A stretch of 64,000 nt of DNA. Origin: Schizosaccharomyces osmophilus (lineage: Eukaryota; Ascomycota; Schizosaccharomycetes; Schizosaccharomycetales; Schizosaccharomycetaceae). The position numbers and the translations under genes were made by a program. The notes beneath the pieces are model-generated. The model was not told the origin of the DNA, searched no databases, and saw nothing but the letters and a program-made list of their open reading frames with translations. Shown piece after piece: positions 40,746-52,475 of the stretch (the stretch's first letter is position 1; the number at the start of each line of letters is the position of its first letter). The stretch covers positions 4,712,001 to 4,776,000 of the forward strand of contig NC_079238.1 of NCBI RefSeq assembly GCF_027921745.1. The letters run 5' to 3'.

Positions 40746-42381
40746 ATGAATAGCTCAGTGCTGGATCCGGAACTTCAAATGCCCGAGTTTCTGGGGGTAA
40801 AGTCACTAGAACGGACCAGAAAACGAAAAGGAGATTTTGATGATACTTTTTCATTGAACAAGGGATTAAACCAATCTACCTCAGAATTGTCAGAATCATC
40901 AGAAGGACTGAGTTCTCTTAACCCTGCAAAGGAAAGTCGACGAGATGATCGAAGTTTTGAAGCGTTGATGTCTTTACAAACTGGAAATCCGAGTCTAAGC
41001 TCATCGAATCAGACAGTTCCAATGGGTGCAATTACGGCGGCAAATATTCCATTAGCAGTAGATGATCTAGGGTCAAAGGATTATTTGTCCAAGCCCGCTA
41101 CAGATGCAGGAATTGTTGATGGATCTGCCTCATTGGCTTCTACTGGACCACTTTTAATGAACACGAGCATCAAAAAAAGTCCCCCAGAAGATACCAATTC
41201 TAGAGGTAACGCCAGATGGACCGCAGAACATTGGGATTACCTTGAACAGCGGATGCAAGAATTCTGCGATGCTTTTCAAATGACGCACCAACAAGTTGGG
41301 GAACTTTTGCAGGATAAACGCCTTCATGGACCACTCTCATCACTTGTCAAGATATTAGTAGATGAAATGCCAAGCTTCACAAGGAGAACCATTCTACGGC
41401 ATTTGCGAGCCTTCTACAACATTCCCGGTTACGAAAAGTATAGCCGAAGAAACTCAAGTGGAAAGGGTGATTTTGGTGTTCAGGAGACTGCCATTATAGC
41501 TCAGGAAGTACGAAATTTCATTTTGGAGCAAGGTTGGACTGAATACCAGTTTTGCAATCAAATTTGGGCAGGAAAATGCCCTAAGCCAATTCGTTCCTTT
41601 TATTCCAATTTGTATAAAAAGCTCTCACATAGAGATGCGAAGAGCATTTATCACCATGTTAGACGAGCCTATAACCCATTTGAGGAACGTTGTGTGTGGA
41701 GTAAGGAAGAAGATGAAGAACTAAGAAGGTAAGTTAGTTAGCTGTGATGGTTATTTCGTTTTAGAACAGGTTGACTAAACTTTATAGAAATGTTTTGGAA
41801 CACGGAAAGTGTTGGACCAAAATTGGCCGGAAAATGGCACGCATGCCAAACGATTGTCGGGACCGTTGGCGTGATGCAGTTCGATTTGGCGATCGGTTGA
41901 AGCGCAATGCATGGTCTTTGGATGAAGAGACTCAATTATTACAGATTGTAGCAGAATTACGAAATCGTGAGGATATGAGTTCTGATATCAACTGGACATT
42001 GGTAGCACAACTCTTAGGAACAAGGACAAGATTGCAATGCCGATATAAATTTCAACAGCTTACAAAATCTGCTCCCAAGTTCGAATTACAAGATAATGTT
42101 TGGCTTTTAGAAAGGTAAGGTGATACTTGAAAACTACATTATTAATTTCATGTATTAACTCGGTTTGTAGAATCTACAATTCGCTTGTCAAGTATGGAGA
42201 CCAAATTCATTGGGATGCTATCGTTCGAGAGGCGAATGGACGCTGGTCCCGTGATCAAATGCTTTTTCAGTTTATTAACTTGAAGAAAATGATTCCAAGC
42301 TATGATAACTTACCCCTTCTGGAAGCTACACAATCGGCTATTTCTGATTTTAAAGTAGTGCTATCAGGGTTTTCTAGCTGA
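40746..42381 (+). CDS. reb1: Myb-type rDNA termination and replication-fork barrier factor Reb1
   Basis: Sequence-specific DNA-binding protein that ends RNA polymerase I transcription and stops forks at rDNA sites, and also activates some polymerase II genes. Exons 40746-41728, 41788-42114 and 42171-42381 give 506 aa, close to S. pombe (504). The N-terminal ~150 residues are Ser-rich and charged. A Myb-associated domain starts near WTAEHWDYLEQRMQEFCDAF. Myb repeats include WSKEEDEELRR joined across intron 1 to NVLEHGKCWTKIG, then RMPNDCRDRWRD, WSLDEETQLLQIV and TRLQCRYKFQQL. Both introns split AG/A arginine codons. Start ATG at 40746. Confidence 0.95.
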
Positions 42382-42687
42382 TTCGCGATTCCTTTCATCT
42401 TCTATGTTATCCTTATTTTTTTAATTAATCTTTACGCTTTGTCTTTCTGTCTAGTCTTTCAACTTCCTTTTTTATTCTTGTTGTTCGGTCAACTCTCGGT
42501 GAATTCGGTTTTTTCAGAGGCTTCAAGGTTTCGTGTATGAGACGGATTACTTGTACGAAAACCCATTATTTTGATGTAAAAATCCAAGAAAATCGACTTT
42601 TAGTCTACCTTTTTGCATGTTTCCTTTATATATTACTTAATTCAGTCAATAGTTTTTACAGCGGAATTATTTTGTAGCACTCCATTT
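42382..42687. other. Intergenic region reb1 to slm5
   Basis: 306 bp between genes on the same strand. T-rich; nothing distinctive. Confidence 0.6.
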
Positions 42688-44191
42688 ATGAAGCGATTTC
42701 TTCCAACAACATTGAAAAGCCTGTGGGAAAAGCCCCCATGTGGTAGCGTTGTAGATGTGCACGGATGGATACGATCACTACGGAAATCCAAAAATGTGTG
42801 TTTTGCCATGGTCTCCGACGGCACATGTCAACAACCCATTCAGGTGGTAGCGACTCCAGAGCAAGCTCAGTTGTAAGTATTTTTAACTGTCAGCATGTTT
42901 AAATTCTATTATCCATATGCTCTTTGTGATACTTCAGTTCTCTAACGTCTCTTCTAGGTTGTCTTACGGTGCTAGTGTCAAAATCCAAGGGAAACTTGAG
43001 ATTTCTAAAAAAGCTGCACTAGGAAAGCAGCAATACGAACTACTGGCCGAGAAAGTTGATCTTTATGGCAAAGTAAACAACGTACGATACATCAGTGAAT
43101 CATTCAGCTAATATGAAATGTTTAATGTAATGGTAAAATTATTCATGCTAACATTCAAAACTTAGGACTACCCTATACAAAAAAAAAATTTAGCAACAGA
43201 ATTTTTGAGACAACATCCTCATTTGAGGGTTCGTACTGCAAAACAAAATGACTTGTTTCGTCTAAGGTCTGATACCTTGGAAGGCGTACGCTCCTTTTTA
43301 GCCAAAAGCGATTTTATTGAAACTAATCCCCCTCTCTTAACATCTTCAGATTGTGAGGGTGCAGGTGAAGTATTTCTGGTCACCCCTCATTCAAAAAAAA
43401 AAGATTCCACTAATAGTTCTGAATTTTCAAATAAAGATGAACAGAGCCCTTCGTTTTTTGGAACGCCGACATTTCTGACAGTCTCCACCCAGCTTCATCT
43501 GGAGGCATTGGCACTCGGAATGTCTCGGGTTTACACAATTACACCAGCTTTTCGAGCAGAAAATAGCCATACAAGTCGGCATTTAGCAGAATTTTGGATG
43601 CTGGAAGTCGAACTTGCTTTTATAGAAACAATGGATGCTCTCGCGGGTGTTGTGGAAGACCTTATTAAATATTTGGTACAATATTTAAAAAAAAAAGGAT
43701 ATCATCGGGAGCATTGGAATCATCTAATGAACGAATGGCATCGAATATCATATACAGAAGCAATTGATATTTTGAAAAACTCAGGCTATACTTGGCATGA
43801 TCCTCCGGCATGGGGCAATGATCTTAGCAGCGAACATGAACGTTATTTAACGGACGTCTATATCAAGGGACCTGTTTTTGTGACTGATTATCCTGCTTCT
43901 ATTAAGCCCTTTTACATGAAGCCCAGCTCAAACGACACCGTTGCAGCGATGGATTTATTGGTCCCACAGGTTGGAGAATTAGTCGGTGGATCGTTGCGAA
44001 AAGATTCGATTGCTTTGGAGGAAGTACCCAAGGGGTTAGAATGGTATTATGAAATGCTTCAACAAGCTAATACCCCTCATGGTGGTTTTGGACTTGGTAT
44101 TGAACGATTGCTAGCGTTTCTAGAAGGCAATGCCACAAATGTCCGTGAAACCATTCCATTTCCACGCTCATCTGGATCAATATTTGCTTAA
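42688..44191 (+). CDS. slm5: Mitochondrial asparaginyl-tRNA synthetase
   Basis: Class II aminoacyl-tRNA synthetase that charges tRNA-Asn, here probably in mitochondria. Exons 42688-42872, 42958-43081 and 43166-44191 give 444 aa. The N terminus (MKRFLPTTLKSLWEK) is basic and without acids, like a matrix-targeting sequence. An OB-fold anticodon domain follows (VVDVHGWIRSLRKSKNVCFAMV). Catalytic core: motif 1 near LRSDTLEGVRSFL, motif 2 FRAENSHTSRHLAEFWMLE, motif 3 HGGFGLGIERLLAFL. Junctions restore VNN/DYPIQKK before FLRQHPHLRVRT, standard AsnRS text. No in-frame ATG lies upstream. Confidence 0.94.
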
Positions 44192-45043
44192 TTGAACACT
44201 TTAATGCCTCACCGAGAACGAAGTATACAGTGCTATTATTTTCATGATTTACCGACTTCATCGCCTTTAATTCCAATTCTTGTCAGATTCTTGTTACTAT
44301 AACGAAACAGTAGCCGGAGTAATGGGTCCGCAAATCAGAGAATTTGACTCCAAATAATTTGAGAGACCGTTTGTTATAAATACGTTGATGCCAGATGAGT
44401 TTTAAATCTTGAAGCATCTCTGTGAACTTTTTCCTTTGGCTAGAGGTACAAATATTTCGCATGCTAAGATAAATTGACCAAAATGTTGTCCATTCAAATT
44501 TCGAAATTTTGTAATGCCACACAATGGCTGAACGTAATCGAATTGGAGTATTTCGTTAACTTCTCTCAAGCATGCGTAGCTAAGTGTGTATAAATCCGTA
44601 TATTGTTGATTGATATATGCTAAACTTTTACATAAAATGAGTGTTACCTTTGCTTCTTTACACCTTTTCAAGTTAAACGACATAACATATTTAAAGCTAC
44701 CCGCTGGTTACTATATTTTGTTTATATATGTATTTAATTCCCCTTAATCTGCACTTTCAGTACCTTATTCTCAAAAATGAAGGACTTATCTTTATTATAG
44801 TGAATAAAGCACTATAATACACCCGTACAAATTTATAAAAAGCACGCAAACCCAGTTTCCGGGTAAAAAGTTTATGGTAAAACAGTAATTATAAGTAAAA
44901 TAGAGATGTCCGTAATTAATGGCAATAGAAGAAAATGGGAAATCTAGGTTTCAATAAAAGTCTAAGGGACGTGCAAATTCTCTGTGTACCGGAAGACAGC
45001 AAAATATAGGGATTAAAAACAGTAAGAAACAGGATTAACACGT
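44192..45043. other. Convergent region slm5-dug1 with a possible small minus-strand gene
   Basis: 852 bp. S. pombe has ubc16 between these neighbours (from memory), but no E2 signature is visible. On the minus strand an ATG at 44683 opens 93 codons, and an overlapping frame ends at 44283 in KKFTEMLQDLKLIWHQRIY and SGYCFVIVTRI, which reads like protein. A single intron with a weak donor could join them, but I cannot prove it. Confidence 0.5.
44283..44683 (-). CDS. Possible small two-exon gene, unrecognised
   Basis: Two overlapping minus-strand frames. The first begins MSFNLKRCKEAK and contains SLAYINQQYTDLYTL and REVNEILQFDYVQPL; the second ends the region with MRNICTSSQRKKFTEMLQ and continues to a TGA at 44283. 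Splicing about 44505 to 44460 (GTGTGG donor, TTATCTTAG acceptor) would connect them in frame, but the donor is poor. I know no family for it. It may equally be 3'-flank sequence of slm5. Confidence 0.28.
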
Positions 45044-46520
45044 TTATTGCTTTTCTAAAGACAATTCATGAACATAAGTACAGAAAAGTTTAATACCCTT
45101 CATAAAGTTGTCCAAGTCTAATTTTTCGTTGATACTATGAGCACCATCATCACCACGGCCCATGGGTAACAAAAGAACATTCCTGTTCAACGCATGCTCA
45201 AACGTAACAGTAACAGGAATGGAACCACCTTCACGAACAAAGTCAGGTTTGACACCGAAAACACGCTCGGTAGCACGGCTTCCAACATCATAGTGCCAGT
45301 GTTTGGGGGAAGAACTCCACCAGGCACCAGCATGAAGAGCATGGAAGGTAAGCTTATTTTTGCTACCCAAAGAGCTGAAGACTTTTTCAACATGATTTTG
45401 AACAAGCTCGCGAACAGTTTCAGGCTCCATGTCAGGCACAGTACGAATTGAGAATTTACCGTTTACCTTAGCAGGAATGACTGTCTTTGCACCACTACCA
45501 CTGAAGGCGCCTTCGATACCATGAAGAGATAATGTAGGGTAACGCCAGCGATGTTGCAAGGTGCGCTTGGTATCGGGATAAATCGAAACGTCCGCACCGG
45601 CGGCATTTTCCAAATCACTCATTTCATAGTCGATAGTGTCGTACAAACTATCTTCTTCAGAAGTGAGTTTGGCAACTTGGTCCATAATGCCAGGGATCAA
45701 AATCTCGCCATTTGGCTTAACCAAGGAGCTCATAACTGCAATCAAATCGGTCATAGGCTCATGGACAGTACCACCAAAGACACCGGAATGTAAGTCGGCA
45801 CCAGGACCCTGTACTGTCATGCTAAAGTAGCTTACACCACGTAATCCGTAAGTCAACACGGGCTTTTTAGTACCCAACCAATAGGTATCGCTGATACATA
45901 CACAATCTGCCTTGGCAAAGTACTTTTGAGCCTCAGCGCGAATGAGATCATCAAGACCTTCACTACCGTACTCTTCCATACCTTCAAAGCACATCAACAA
46001 GTTGACGGGGAAATCCAAACCACATTCTTGGTATGCTTGGACAGCAGATATCCAACCAATGAGAGGACCCTTGTCATCAGTAACACCACGAGCAATCATA
46101 CGGTCCTTACTATCCACTTCAAGTTTGAAAGGGTCTGTAGACCAGCCATCAGAAACTGAAGCAGGTTGAACATCAAAGTGATTATAAATCAAAACAGTCT
46201 TTTTAGAAGGATCACTTCCATATTGGCCAAGGACTATAGGAGGCAAAGGAACTTCTTGACCTTCCATTTCATGGGAACCGATGTCGCGCTTTTCCATTTT
46301 GGCTCCAAGTTTGGTGAATTCATCCACGACAAAGTCGGCCATCTCATAAACCTTAGGACGAAGGTTAACGTCTGCAGATACGGAAGGAATAGCTACTGCT
46401 TTCGCGAGACGAGCAATAAATTCATCCTTTTTCTTGTCGATCCTGAACTACGTGTTAAGATTACATTTAAATAGTAAATAGCATATTTACATACAAACTG
46501 TACAAGGTTTCAAGTGTCAT
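45044..46520 (-). CDS. dug1: Cys-Gly metallodipeptidase Dug1
   Basis: M20-family zinc (Mn-activated) dipeptidase that splits Cys-Gly in glutathione turnover, cytosolic. Exons 46520-46495 and 46442-45044 give 474 aa. The tiny first exon encodes MTLETLYS plus two bases; the junction gives LIDKKKDEFIARL, matching the family start. Metal-binding landmarks: H and D in YNHFDVQPAS, D in TDDKGPLIGW, the EE pair in CFEGMEEYGSEG, D in CISDTYW, and a late H in GAHSINEKLD. HSGVFGG is also conserved. It is convergent with slm5. Confidence 0.96.
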
Positions 46521-47835
46521 TTTTATATATAAAAAAAAAAATATATATATGTAATAAAAGAGCGCGTTGGTTAAAGTTGATTTGTAGTTTCACGTTCTTT
46601 TGCATTGCTAGGTTTTACGGTCGAATCTCAAGCCTTGGATAGTGAATTGCAAAGAAAAATGATAAAACGCTTACGGCAGCATACAACAATCAGATAAATT
46701 TCTACAATATTATATGGTATTGTCAAGGTCGTGAATATTATGTTAATATATAGCAAGAGAATCTTCATTATAAATTGGAAATAACGGAAATATAGACATG
46801 GAGAGGCTAAAGTTGATATATTCTGTATCGTAGAAGTTATGTTAACCATGTTTAGAAGTGCGAGTCTTCAGATCGCAAGATACGGTCGATCTGGGCTTAG
46901 TAAATCTTGCTGTCGTTTATTCAACTAGTAAAGTCACTGGACCCAGTACGGAGGAGGTGTGTCATCTGAAGGAGGTCGACTCCTCGACTTTTCAGAGCTC
47001 GAAACAGGAGTATAAGTATTCTTCATCTTTACAAAGGCAAACCAAAAAACAAAAATAGGATTGAGATTTAAAGTCTAGGCAACAACAACTAGAATCTCAG
47101 TAGAAACTGACTTCAGTTTTTGAGAAACAGCCCAAAGGAATTGAAAGCTCCTTTAAAAAAAAAAGTTCTAAAATAAATTCCCGTTACAAAAGATGTCTGC
47201 TTAAAAAAGTCTTGGTAGTAGCTTTCTACATGTCTCATTCATGAAACAATGACATTATGTCAGTACCCTCGTTACGATTATTCAATGGTAGTATAACATT
47301 TCTTTAGCCTTATAAACATTTTACTATTAAATTGTATTAGCATATAATCGAATACGAATTCATTGTTTTATATAATAGACTAAAATATTACAAAAAGTAA
47401 ACAAATCATGAAACCTCCTAATTCAGGAGCTAAAAAATGTGCACAGGAAGATAAAACGCGCATTATTTTCATATTTTTATACCTGATCAGTAAAATTGGG
47501 GAAGCTTTGAGACTGGAAGTTTCGACCAGTTATTGACTCTTGAGATCGTAGTGTTTGCGTTCAAATAAAAAAAACTCAAGTTTAAAACGAGTCAGTTCAT
47601 AATGTCAAAACGAACAAAAAACCGTGAAACGAGTGATTTCTCAATTGTGAAACGAAAGGTAAATACGCATGCAATAAGATTGATAATGATAAAACACATA
47701 CTTCAGTGTGAATACTATCAGTCAATTTTCAATTATGTATATTTCTGTAATCATTTATTCTTTCTTTAAATTCGAGCACAAGGTTGGTACTATTGGATTT
47801 AATTTAACAAACATAATTGAACTTGTGACAAACAA
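46521..47835. other. Intergenic region dug1 to pirin
   Basis: 1.3 kb, no supported gene. A poly-A/TATA tract lies at 46526-46551 near the dug1 start. A locally GC-richer patch at 46945-47010 contains GGAGGTCGACTCC, which can pair with itself, but I could not fold it into a known RNA. A short open frame at 46858-47058 looks like chance. Confidence 0.6.
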
Positions 47836-48825
47836 TCAATCATCGGCAGTCATGTCAAAAAAGACAAATTCAGCATCAGCGGAACCAACACTTTCAATGG
47901 TCAGAGAAGAACCCTTTTCAGTGTCCATCACAAAAAGACCATCACCTTCCTGTAGTACATTATCGCCAATCTTCAATTGAGCTTTGCCAACAGAAATATC
48001 ACGAGGACCAGCAAAACCGGATGTCTGAATAAAGTGAAGGTAACCCTTTCTGACAGGAGAAGCGGTAGTGTTCCAAGGACCAAACACATGGGTTACCTGG
48101 GATCCTGGAGAAAGAATGGATGCCCACATACCCAAATCACCTGGAAAAGGAATTGCAGAGTCGTCTGTTGTGGCACTTGAACCAACCTGAACACCATTCG
48201 ACTTTACATTCGTGGGATCAGTAAATGTGTAATTAGGAACAATAACGGGTTGAAGACGATTATGCTTGGCTTCTTCTGATTGATGACGGGTATAATAAAT
48301 GGGAGAACGATATTTGTCGTCAGGTTTAGCCCAAACTTGAAGGAAATGGGCATCGCAGCTTCCTTTTGGTTCATTGTTGTATTCCGAATGAGCGATACCG
48401 GTTCCAGCGGACGTATATTGAATATCGCCTCTGGACATGGTTTCCGTATTGCCCATCGTATCTTGGTGGGTCAATTTTCCATTCACTAAATACGACCAAA
48501 TCTCATATCGTTGATGATGATGAGGAGGGAATCCACTGGCAGGCTCCACACGATCCTCGTTGATGACTCGCAAGGGACCGAATCCCATATATTGTAGATC
48601 AAAGTAATTCGCAAAACTAAATGTGTGGAATGACCTGAGGAAATTTTTATAGTGGGCAAAACCACGCTCTCCAGATTTTCTTACAACGAGCTGCATTAGC
48701 GGTAAAGGAGACGATGACGGAGCAAAAGTGTTGACTTTTTTGGCCTTATAGAACGATTCAAGAGATAAAAAGCCTCGAATCAATAAAAAAACAATTAATG
48801 GCAACAACCAAAACAGATTTTTCAT
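47836..48825 (-). CDS. Pirin-family cupin protein with N-terminal membrane segment
   Basis: 329-aa pirin (YhaK type), a bicupin iron protein; relatives act as quercetinases or as redox-sensing nuclear cofactors, and the role here is unknown. The metal site is in FPPHHHQRYEIW, with another ligand region THQDTMGNTE and AGTGIAHSEYN. The second cupin covers the C-terminal half (VFGPWNTTASPVRKGYLHF). Residues ~5-22 (FWLLPLIVFLLIRGFLSL) are strongly hydrophobic, an unusual addition suggesting a membrane anchor or signal. The first in-frame ATG is at 48825. Confidence 0.88.
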   Translation of the reverse strand: MKNLFWLLPLIVFLLIRGFLSLESFYKAKKVNTFAPSSSPLPLMQLVVRKSGERGFAHYKNFLRSFHTFSFANYFDLQYMGFGPLRVINEDRVEPASGFPPHHHQRYEIWSYLVNGKLTHQDTMGNTETMSRGDIQYTSAGTGIAHSEYNNEPKGSCDAHFLQVWAKPDDKYRSPIYYTRHQSEEAKHNRLQPVIVPNYTFTDPTNVKSNGVQVGSSATTDDSAIPFPGDLGMWASILSPGSQVTHVFGPWNTTASPVRKGYLHFIQTSGFAGPRDISVGKAQLKIGDNVLQEGDGLFVMDTEKGSSLTIESVGSADAEFVFFDMTADD

Positions 48826-49753
48826 CCAATTCACGGTAGATAAGTCACGAAAGAGAGAGAAGGAGAAATACAGGCAGATAAAAAAGGACTTTGCTTTTTT
48901 CCCTTTCAACAAATGGTAAAACTTAAAATGAAACTAGCAGGAAGCCTCCTATATATATTATTTGTAATCAACCGTCTTACATTGCATTTTCGTACATGAC
49001 CAAGACATTCCCCCGTTGATTACAAAGCGACACCAAGACATGGCAAAGAAAAAGTTCCAAATTAAAAGCTTTCAAATCATTCTTCCATCATTCTCTTTTC
49101 TATCTATTTCTTATTGAAAAATCTATTATTCATCATCTTTATGCCACTGTTTTGCACCTTTTTTTCCATATTGTTGTGGTGGTAGTACTTGATTACTGGT
49201 CGTTTATAAAATATATCTTCTTATAACAGGATATTATACTGTATAATTATGTTACTATGATTTCATTGAGCAAAGCAAAAACGAACGAAAAGAATTCATA
49301 AACATAAAGAAAACTCAAGAAAAATTTGTAAAGGAAAGAAATATTATCAAAAAGTCCTATCCGGCGGTTTTCACGTGTCGATTTTCCATGTAGTAAGCAA
49401 GATTGGCGAGGGTAGTGTAGCTTCGAATGTAGAAAAGGTGAGTTCCGTCTGTGTTTTTTTTTTTTTTTATTTTATTTTATTTTTGTTTGTTACAATCTTT
49501 TTCTTTCTTTTTCAAATTCCTGTAATCATCGCTTTTTTCTTATTTTCTTACATCGTTAGTCCGTATATTGGTTCACGACACCACCATTGAAATCCAAGGG
49601 TTCTTTTTCCTGGTTACTTCTTTTCCATTTACATTTGAAAGCTCTTCACTTAAATTGCTTTCCCTAGTTTTCCTGTTTCTATTGTCCCCTCGAGTCCTTT
49701 CCCACCAGACCAAGGCCAAACGTAACCATCTTCATCTAGTAGCCTTGCTTTCC
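48826..49753. other. Divergent region pirin to membrane protein gene
   Basis: 928 bp. T-rich, with a T(15)-like run at ~49456-49470 and pyrimidine tracts before the next gene. No other feature supported. Confidence 0.6.
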
Positions 49754-50327
49754 ATGGAGAATCTAAGAAAACGCATCATCACCTATACTGGGAGCAAAGA
49801 GACGTACGACGAGGAGGATGCTACTCCACTCAGTCAACAAGGTAAGCCTCCTCTCTATCCTGCCCATTAATTTACTAACATACTGTTGTCCTTTAGAACA
49901 AGAAGCTTTTATTGAACACTTACGGCTAACAAATACAAGAGATAATCGCATGTTTTCTATTTTATTCTCCTTCTTGTTTCTCGTTCTAGCCGTACCCGTC
50001 CTTTTGTACCCAGAGAGCTTTTTCTACAAACTCGTTGAGGTCCTAGTCCTAGGCTCTAGTGCCTTCGTCATGTATTTCCTTCCTACAGACTATATTCTTG
50101 GTTCTCCTGCAATTCCATTTCAATGGAAAGTTTTGCTATCCTCAAATATCGCTCTCCCGGCAGCTGTATTCCTCTTCACCATTCACAAACAATCATCCAT
50201 TCTTGGGGCTTTGTTTTCTATGCGATTCCTTGCTTTGGCTGTTTCTGTTTTCACTGAACTTACTCGTTATTCCATGTATTCTGCTGCTTTGGGCGTAGAA
50301 AAGCTCGATAATATGCGATTCGCATAG
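49754..50327 (+). CDS. Small polytopic membrane protein, unknown function
   Basis: Exons 49754-49841 and 49897-50327 give 172 aa. The junction (GGTAAGC to CTTTAG) gives SQQ/EQEAFIEHL in frame. The first ~55 residues are polar (MENLRKRIITYTGSKETYDE). After that come four or five hydrophobic segments: ILFSFLFLVLAVPVLLY, LVEVLVLGSSAFVMYFL, VLLSSNIALPAAVFLFTI and MRFLALAVSVFTELTRY. It ends GVEKLDNMRFA with no ER-retrieval signal. Not recognised; probably an ER or vacuole membrane protein. Convergent with gnd1. Confidence 0.78.
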
Positions 50328-50618
50328 CCGTTTTCTCTGTTAGTATATTTAAAAAGATCCTTGCAAACGAGCATTCCTTTCTTTGTCCTCTATCACTCTT
50401 TTTAGCTTTATTCTCATCTTTCATAATGTCAGTGAGTCCTACTTCCATTCCTATTCTTCCTTAGTTACTACTTAATTTATTTATGAATCTAAATTATGCA
50501 ACATTTCCATTTTAAGGATTCATACATGAACACAATTTTATTCATTTATTTGTACACACAAAGGAAATTCACAGGCGTTATGCAACTAAAATAGAACAAA
50601 AACCAATCATAAAGGCGC

Positions 50619-52475
50619 TTAGGCAATGTAGGTAGAAGCACTGACATTACCACCACGGCCGGTCCAGTTGAGGTGGACATCCTTGTCAGCGGGAAGAGAC
50701 TCGTCAGCTTCTTCAGGCAAGACACGGAAAGTATGAGCACCAAAGTAGTCACGTTGGGCTTGCAACAAACCAGCGGGCAAGACAGAGCTACGGTAACCGT
50801 CGTAGAAAGCAAGACCAGCAGAAGTGGCAGGAGTGGGGATACCCAAGAGAGCGGCTTGGGAAACAACACGGCGCCAGCCGTCTTGAGACTTGTGGATGGC
50901 ATCAGTGAAGAAGGGGTGGAAGAGAATAGATTCGAGCTTGGGGTCTTCACGGAAAGCTTCAGTGATATCCTTGAGGAAAACGGAGCGAATAATGCAACCA
51001 CCACGCCACATCAAAGCGATACCAGCATTGTTGAGCTTCCAGCCGTATTCCTTAGCAGCTTCACGCATAAGCATGAAACCTTGGGCATAAGAGATAATCT
51101 TGGAGGCATACAAAGCATCCTCCAAATCATTGATGATTTGTTGCTTGTCACCAGTGAACTTGTTGGTGGGACCAGGGAGCTTCTCGGAGGCACGAAGACG
51201 TTCACTCTTCAAGGAGGAAAGGCTACGAGCGAAGACGGCTTCAGAAATCAAAGTAACGGGGGTACCCATTTCCAAAGCGTTTTGACCGGTCCACTTACCG
51301 GTACCCTTTTGGCCAGCGGCATCGACGATCTTTTCAACGACGGACTTGCCATCGTTGGCCTTGAAACTCAAGACATCACGGGTGATTTCAATCAAGAAAG
51401 AGTCGAGCTTACCCTTGTTCCACTTTTCAAAAATGGAAACGATTTCGTCGATGGACAAACCAAGACCACGCTTGAGGATGTCATAAGTTTCGCAAATCAA
51501 TTGCATATCACCGTACTCAATACCGTTGTGAACCATCTTGACATAGTGACCAGCACCTTGTTCACCAACCCAATCGCAGCAAGGCTCGTTGTCACCGGCC
51601 TTGGCGGCAAGAGATTGGAAAATGGGCTTGATACGGGGCCAGGCAGCAGGGTTACCACCAGGCATCAAGGATGGACCATGGCGAGCACCCTCTTCACCAC
51701 CGGAGACACCGGAACCAACGAAGAGAATGTTCTTCTTGGCCAACTCTTCACAACGGCGAGTGGTGTCGGGGTAGTGAGAGTTACCACCGTCAATGATGAT
51801 ATCACCATCTTCAAGGTGAGGAAGCAACATGTCGATAAAAGAATCGACAGCAGGGCCAGCCTTGACGAGCAAGATAGCGACACGGGGCTTCTTCAACTTG
51901 GAAACGAACTCTTCGACAGAGCGAGCGCCAACAATGGACTTGCCTAAAAACAACGAGTGGATTAGCAACTAGTTTTTGGCTAAGATGAAAAAATCAACAC
52001 AAAAGAACGTGTTGGAGTTTTTTTAAAGATTTTGGTTTGCTGCTTACCCTTGGCTTCATTGTCCATAAAGTTATCGACCTTGGAGACAGTACGGTTGAAA
52101 GCGCAAACGGTAAAACTAGTTGTGGTTAGTCGGGTTTATTTGCTCGCGAGAGGGATTCTCCCTCAGTCATCCAACAGCCGTCCAAAATAAGCAAAACTGC
52201 TGTTTCCATGGAAGACGAGGAAGGGGAAGAGAAAAAAAAAACATACCCTTTATCAGCACCGTTTAAAATGAGGTTTTGACCCATTACGGCCAAACCAATA
52301 AGACCAAAATCTTTCTCGATGTTAGTATTCCACACAAATCACAGAACCCAACAAAACATCGTCGATGTCGGGCAAAGGGGTTCCATACCAGCTCTACACG
52401 ATTAGCATATGCTCGAAACAAATAAACAAGCAAGAAAAGCTCTGTTCTATTCACTTACACAGCAGTTTGAGACAT
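50619..52475 (-). CDS. gnd1: 6-phosphogluconate dehydrogenase (decarboxylating)
   Basis: Third enzyme of the oxidative pentose phosphate pathway: 6-phosphogluconate plus NADP to ribulose 5-phosphate, CO2 and NADPH, in the cytosol. Exons 52475-52461, 52314-52247, 52115-52048 and 51943-50619 give 491 aa (S. pombe 492). Motifs: GLIGLAVMGQNL (NADP fold), GGNSHYPDTTRR, SGVSGGEEGARHGPSLMPGG, catalytic K and HNGIEYGD in VKMVHNGIEYGDMQL. The first exon codes only five residues and its donor reads GTGTAAG; the alternative GTAAGT two bases on would break frame. The remaining junctions restore EAKGKSIVGA. An early cluster of introns in a highly expressed gene is notable. Confidence 0.96.

Noticed and set aside
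46858-47058. 66-codon frame and self-complementary GGAGGTCGACTCC patch
   Set aside because: Tried as a tRNA or snoRNA: no A/B boxes, no C/D boxes and no cloverleaf; the frame has no protein character.
50673-51947. 424-codon open frame antisense to gnd1
   Set aside because: It mirrors a highly expressed, codon-biased gene; such antisense frames are a by-product of strong codon bias, and the gnd1 protein is unmistakable.
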